The translations under genes and the position numbers were made by a program. The notes under the pieces are model-generated. The model ran no database searches, was not told the origin of the DNA, and saw nothing but the letters and a program-made list of their open reading frames with translations. DNA of 8,511 nucleotides, from positions 1-8,511 of the forward strand of contig JAAXXJ010000117.1 in assembly GCA_013334545.1 (NCBI GenBank), in the 5' to 3' direction. How positions within the stretch are numbered: the first letter of the stretch is position 1; each line of letters opens with the position of its first letter. Below are positions 6,160 through 8,511 of the stretch, piece by piece. The stretch is from Nitrospirota bacterium. Lineage in GTDB: Bacteria; Nitrospirota; UBA9217.

Positions 6160-6318
6160 CAGTTGCAGCAGGTCAGAGCCGGACTTGCGCCGGACAACTT
6201 TATCAATCCGAAGCAGCTAAACTCTCTCGAGCAAGGAAACCTGAAAGAGATCTGCAGGCTGCTCTCGCGCATCCTGGACGACATCGGGAAGCAATACAGC
6301 ATCGGGACCCAGCTCTGA
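6133..6318 (+). pseudogene. C-terminal remnant of a DUF294/CBS-type nucleotidyltransferase-like protein
   Basis: This is the only protein-like plus-strand stretch I trust. Sixty-one codons read LSMIRIRHQLQQVRAG, then LAPDNFINPKQLNSLEQ, then NLKEICRLLSRILDDIGKQY, ending in TGA at 6316-6318. This resembles the C-terminal helical domain of DUF294 proteins (cyclic-nucleotide/CBS/nucleotidyltransferase proteins), with an RlrHQ...aG.pdNfInP.eLs.lE...LKe pattern. The hundreds of residues expected upstream are missing: going left the sequence turns into the antisense of the histidine kinase at about 6131-6142. There is no start codon context, so this is a fragment. Family naming is from memory of the motif. 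Confidence 0.55.
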
Positions 6319-6361
6319 CCCCACGGTACGCCGTATGACCGGACCCCATCCAATTCGCGCC

Positions 6362-6517
6362 CTAGTCCTTTGTCAATTCCTCTAATGTCTTATGCTTTCC
6401 CTCAACACCGTTGATATGCTTTTCATGCACAGGTTGAAGCTTTTCTGCGCGTTTTTCGCGTCCTGCAGTAAAACGCTCTCTCCCTCGTGAGAAGAATTGT
6501 GTCTTTCCGCATCTCAA
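6362..6517 (-). CDS. Possible 51-residue charged small protein
   Basis: From a TTG at 6517 an open frame encodes a hydrophilic, helix-prone peptide: FFSRGRERFTAGREKRAEKL, then QPVHEKHINGVEGKHKTLEEL and TKD before TAG at 6364-6362. The composition looks coding rather than random (many E/K with alternating apolar residues). The weakness is the start: there is no ATG in frame and no clear Shine-Dalgarno sequence, and the TTG lies immediately after the U-tract of the dsr terminator. It could be a leaderless gene, the tail of a broken gene, or chance. No family is recognised. Confidence 0.3.
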   Translation of the reverse strand: MRCGKTQFFSRGRERFTAGREKRAEKLQPVHEKHINGVEGKHKTLEELTKD

Positions 6518-6518
6518 G

Positions 6519-6551
6519 AAAAAAGGCCCATCCGATTCGGATGAGCCCTTT
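6519..6551 (-). terminator. Strong intrinsic terminator of the dsr operon
   Basis: On the minus strand AAAGGGCTCATCCG pairs with CGGATGGGCCTTT (14 bp counting one G-U and the A-U base of the stem) around the loop AAT, followed by six T. It begins 24 bases after the dsrP stop and marks dsrP as the last gene of the transcript. Confidence 0.9.
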
Positions 6552-6574
6552 GGTCAACTCCTGGTGAATGTCTC

Positions 6575-7747
6575 TTAATGTTCTATTTCCACGCCCGCAG
6601 TCTGCTCCCTGACGGTGATGGCGATCTTGTACAGGAACGTGAGCACCAGGAAGCCGATGGCCCAAACGCCAAGCGTGATCATGGTCTCGGGCATCGTCGG
6701 CCAGTAGGGATGGACCTCTTCGAAGGGGTTCGGCACGAACCCGCCGATGATCAGGCCGAAGCCCTTGTCGATCCAGAGCGAGATGAACAGCAGAACGCAG
6801 GCTAGGGACAGCGTGCCCTCGTTCTTCCGGATGCCGGGCACCCAGAGCATGACGAGCGATATGATCGCGAAGACGCTCGACGTCCACATCAGGGGCACCA
6901 GCTCGCTGTGGCCGTCAAGCCCCGCGTAGAGATAGTGGAACGGATGCTGATGGCCCGGGATCCCGCTGTAGAAGGCCGTGAAGAACTCCAGTCCCAGGAA
7001 GAAGACGTTCGCGAACATGGCGTAGGCCACGATCTTTCCCAGGGTCTGGATCTGCTCCTTGCCGGGATCGAACTTCGTGACCTTCCGCACGATCAGGGCC
7101 AGGATGATCAGCAGCGACGGGCCGCCGGCAAAGGCAGATGCCAGGAAGCGCGCGGCCAGGATGGCGCTGAGCCAGAAGTGCCTTCCCGGGATGCCGGCAT
7201 AAAGGAACGCCGTGACGGTGTGGATGCTGATGGCCCAGGGGATCGAAAGATAGATGAACGGTTTGATCCACTTCGGCGGCGCGATGCCCTTCCGGTCGGA
7301 GCTGAGGGTGACCCAGCCGATGATCAGGTTCAGGAACAGGTAGCCGTTCAGCACGACCACGTCCCAGAAAACCATCGAGTTGGGCGCAGGATAGAGCATG
7401 ATGTTCATGACCCGCATGGGCTGGCCCATGTCGGCCATGATGAACAGGATGCACATGATGACCGCCGAGATGGCCAGGAACTCTCCCAGGATCACGATCT
7501 TGCCGAACTTCTTGTAGTCATGCAGATAATAGGGGATCACGAGCATCACGGCCGAGGCAGCGACGCCGACGAGGAATGTGAACTGGCCGATGTACAGGCC
7601 CCACGTCACATCGCGGTGCAGGCCGGTGATGCCCAGACCGTACATGAACTGCTGATAATAGAAGTAGCACCCTACCGCAGCGAGGCCGCCCAGAAAGAAC
7701 ACCCATGCCCAGTATTTTTTACTGCCCTCCAGTGCTTTCTCAAGCAT
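6575..7747 (-). CDS. dsrP: DsrP, NrfD-family integral membrane subunit of the DsrMKJOP complex
   Basis: 390 residues and about ten transmembrane helices (roughly 13-31, 48-71, 84-104, 126-146, 163-185, 195-220, 237-260, 284-304, 312-334, 357-375), as in NrfD/PsrC/HybB-type quinone-interacting subunits. Family landmarks include DVTWGLYIGQFTFLVGVAAS (46-65), MADMGQPMRV (104-113), the first-helix WAWVFFLGGLAA and HSELVPLMW (280-288). DsrP exchanges electrons between the menaquinone pool and the periplasmic ferredoxin-like DsrO, linking the membrane to the DsrAB/DsrC sulfite reduction system. The ATG sits inside the end of the upstream dsrO gene (the bases ATGCTTGA are shared), so the two are translationally coupled. 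A strong terminator follows. The DsrP subtype, rather than another NrfD protein, is called from the combination with DsrO. Confidence 0.87.
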   Translation of the reverse strand: MLEKALEGSKKYWAWVFFLGGLAAVGCYFYYQQFMYGLGITGLHRDVTWGLYIGQFTFLVGVAASAVMLVIPYYLHDYKKFGKIVILGEFLAISAVIMCILFIMADMGQPMRVMNIMLYPAPNSMVFWDVVVLNGYLFLNLIIGWVTLSSDRKGIAPPKWIKPFIYLSIPWAISIHTVTAFLYAGIPGRHFWLSAILAARFLASAFAGGPSLLIILALIVRKVTKFDPGKEQIQTLGKIVAYAMFANVFFLGLEFFTAFYSGIPGHQHPFHYLYAGLDGHSELVPLMWTSSVFAIISLVMLWVPGIRKNEGTLSLACVLLFISLWIDKGFGLIIGGFVPNPFEEVHPYWPTMPETMITLGVWAIGFLVLTFLYKIAITVREQTAGVEIEH

Positions 7748-8511
7748 GGTCGCCTCCTCCGATCAAGTAGTAAACGGCCGGCCCCGTGCCCAGGTCGGGT
7801 TTGCGCCGGATCGTGTACGTGTTCGTCACGATCTTCCGCACCTCCGAGCTCGGGTCTTCCATGTCGCCGAAGAGGATACCGCCCTTGGGGGCTGCTTCGA
7901 CGCATGCGGGAAGCTTGCCCACGGCGAGCCGCTCGGTGCAGAACGTGCATTTTTCCACGACGCCCTTGGACCGCGTGGGATATTCCCTGTTCGGCACGTC
8001 CGGTTTGAGATTTGACGCCGTCCGCGGGTCGACCCAGTTGAAGCTTCGGGAGCCGTAGGGGCAGCCCGCCATGCAGAATCGGCACCCGATGCAGCGATGC
8101 ATGTCCTGCATCGTGATCCCGTCCTGCAGCTTGAAGGTCGCCTTGGTCGGGCAGACCTTTACGCACGGAGGGTTGTCGCAGTGGTTGCAGAGCACCAGGA
8201 ACGGCATGTCCTTGATATGCTCGCTCATGTATTTGTTGTCCTGTCCGGGGAAGGACCGCTCATAGGGCGCCGTCCATATCCACTTGATCTCCATCTTCCG
8301 GTCCACGGATCCGTCGGCGTTCCGGAAATCAGGGACATTGTGGGTCGTATGGCAGGCGCTGATGACCTTTTTGTAGTCCTCGTCGGTCTTGAACTTGCTC
8401 ATGTCCACGACCATGGCCCAGCGCTTTGCCGTGAGGGCCTCCTTGTTCGCATCCACCTGCGGCGGGACCAGCCCTTTCTGCCCGGCGTAGTTCCTGGCCG
8501 AGGCTACGGAC
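7740..8511 (-). CDS. dsrO: DsrO, periplasmic 4Fe-4S ferredoxin-like subunit of DsrMKJOP (partial, N-terminus outside window)
   Basis: 256 codons are visible and the frame stays open to the right edge. The GTG at 8456 is internal, because coding sequence (SARNYAGQKGLVPPQVD) continues upstream; the Tat signal expected for DsrO would lie outside. Cysteine motifs, numbered from the first visible codon, are a lone Cys53 (ISACHTTHN), C108-x2-C111-x4-C116-x3-C120, C140-x2-C143-x2-C146-x3-C150, and C188-x2-C191-x11-C203 followed by VEAAP, where a fourth cysteine is usual. That makes 12 cysteines, enough for three [4Fe-4S] clusters. The protein shuttles electrons between DsrP and the other complex subunits on the periplasmic face. 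Its stop overlaps the dsrP start by 8 bases. dsrM, K and J are expected upstream, beyond the window. Confidence 0.87.
   Translation of the reverse strand, partial: SVASARNYAGQKGLVPPQVDANKEALTAKRWAMVVDMSKFKTDEDYKKVISACHTTHNVPDFRNADGSVDRKMEIKWIWTAPYERSFPGQDNKYMSEHIKDMPFLVLCNHCDNPPCVKVCPTKATFKLQDGITMQDMHRCIGCRFCMAGCPYGSRSFNWVDPRTASNLKPDVPNREYPTRSKGVVEKCTFCTERLAVGKLPACVEAAPKGGILFGDMEDPSSEVRKIVTNTYTIRRKPDLGTGPAVYYLIGGGDHA

Noticed and set aside
6018..6353. Minus-strand 111-codon frame upstream of the histidine kinase as its missing N-terminus
   Set aside because: It includes a few HisKA-like residues (LIMDRI) but no H-box. The same bases give a much better plus-strand DUF294-like reading, so it is treated as the antisense of that remnant.
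6908..8008. 366-codon plus-strand open frame
   Set aside because: It is antisense to dsrP and dsrO, with the skewed D/E/H/R/Q composition typical of mirror frames; both minus-strand genes are clear.
1..8511. CRISPR arrays, tRNA or rRNA genes, insertion sequences
   Set aside because: No regularly spaced direct repeats, no tRNA-like cloverleaf or rRNA segments, and no transposase motifs were seen on either strand.

Overview
The window is a moderately GC-rich bacterial segment in which every well-supported gene lies on the minus strand. The best lineage clue is at the right edge: the 3' end of a dsrMKJOP operon (dsrO, then dsrP), the membrane electron-transfer module that partners dissimilatory sulfite reductase. 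This points to an anaerobic sulfite/sulfate reducer (Nitrospirota or Desulfobacterota would fit) or, less likely, a sulfur oxidiser. A gene that appears to need selenocysteine decoding fits the same anaerobic lineages. The exact taxon cannot be read from this window.

Layout from right to left, the direction of transcription. dsrO (cut by the right edge) overlaps dsrP by 8 bases, and a strong intrinsic terminator follows dsrP. Next come a possible 51-codon small ORF and a breakpoint-like junction near 6131-6142. There a plus-strand C-terminal remnant of a DUF294/nucleotidyltransferase-type protein meets a 5'-truncated minus-strand histidine kinase. After that are single genes: a small Tudor/CarD-like domain protein with its own terminator, a PilZ (c-di-GMP-binding) protein with a visible extended -10 promoter, a nitroreductase, remains of a frameshifted small gene, and a calcineurin-like metallophosphoesterase.

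The left end (1-1782) is a tight four-gene cluster of envelope proteins: a two-helix membrane protein, a SnoaL/NTF2-like lipoprotein, an exported rhodanese, and an exported DsrE-like protein cut by the left edge. The rhodanese is the main discovery. Its frame is interrupted by two TGA codons exactly where the family has its Cys-x-Cys active-site loop. The rhodanese C-terminus continues in frame beyond them to a stop codon that overlaps the next start. A bacterial-SECIS-like hairpin sits at the expected distance downstream. The simplest reading is a periplasmic double-selenocysteine (U-T-U) rhodanese, translationally coupled to a DsrE-like protein that lacks cysteine in its visible part. Together they may form a sulfur- or selenium-handling envelope system.
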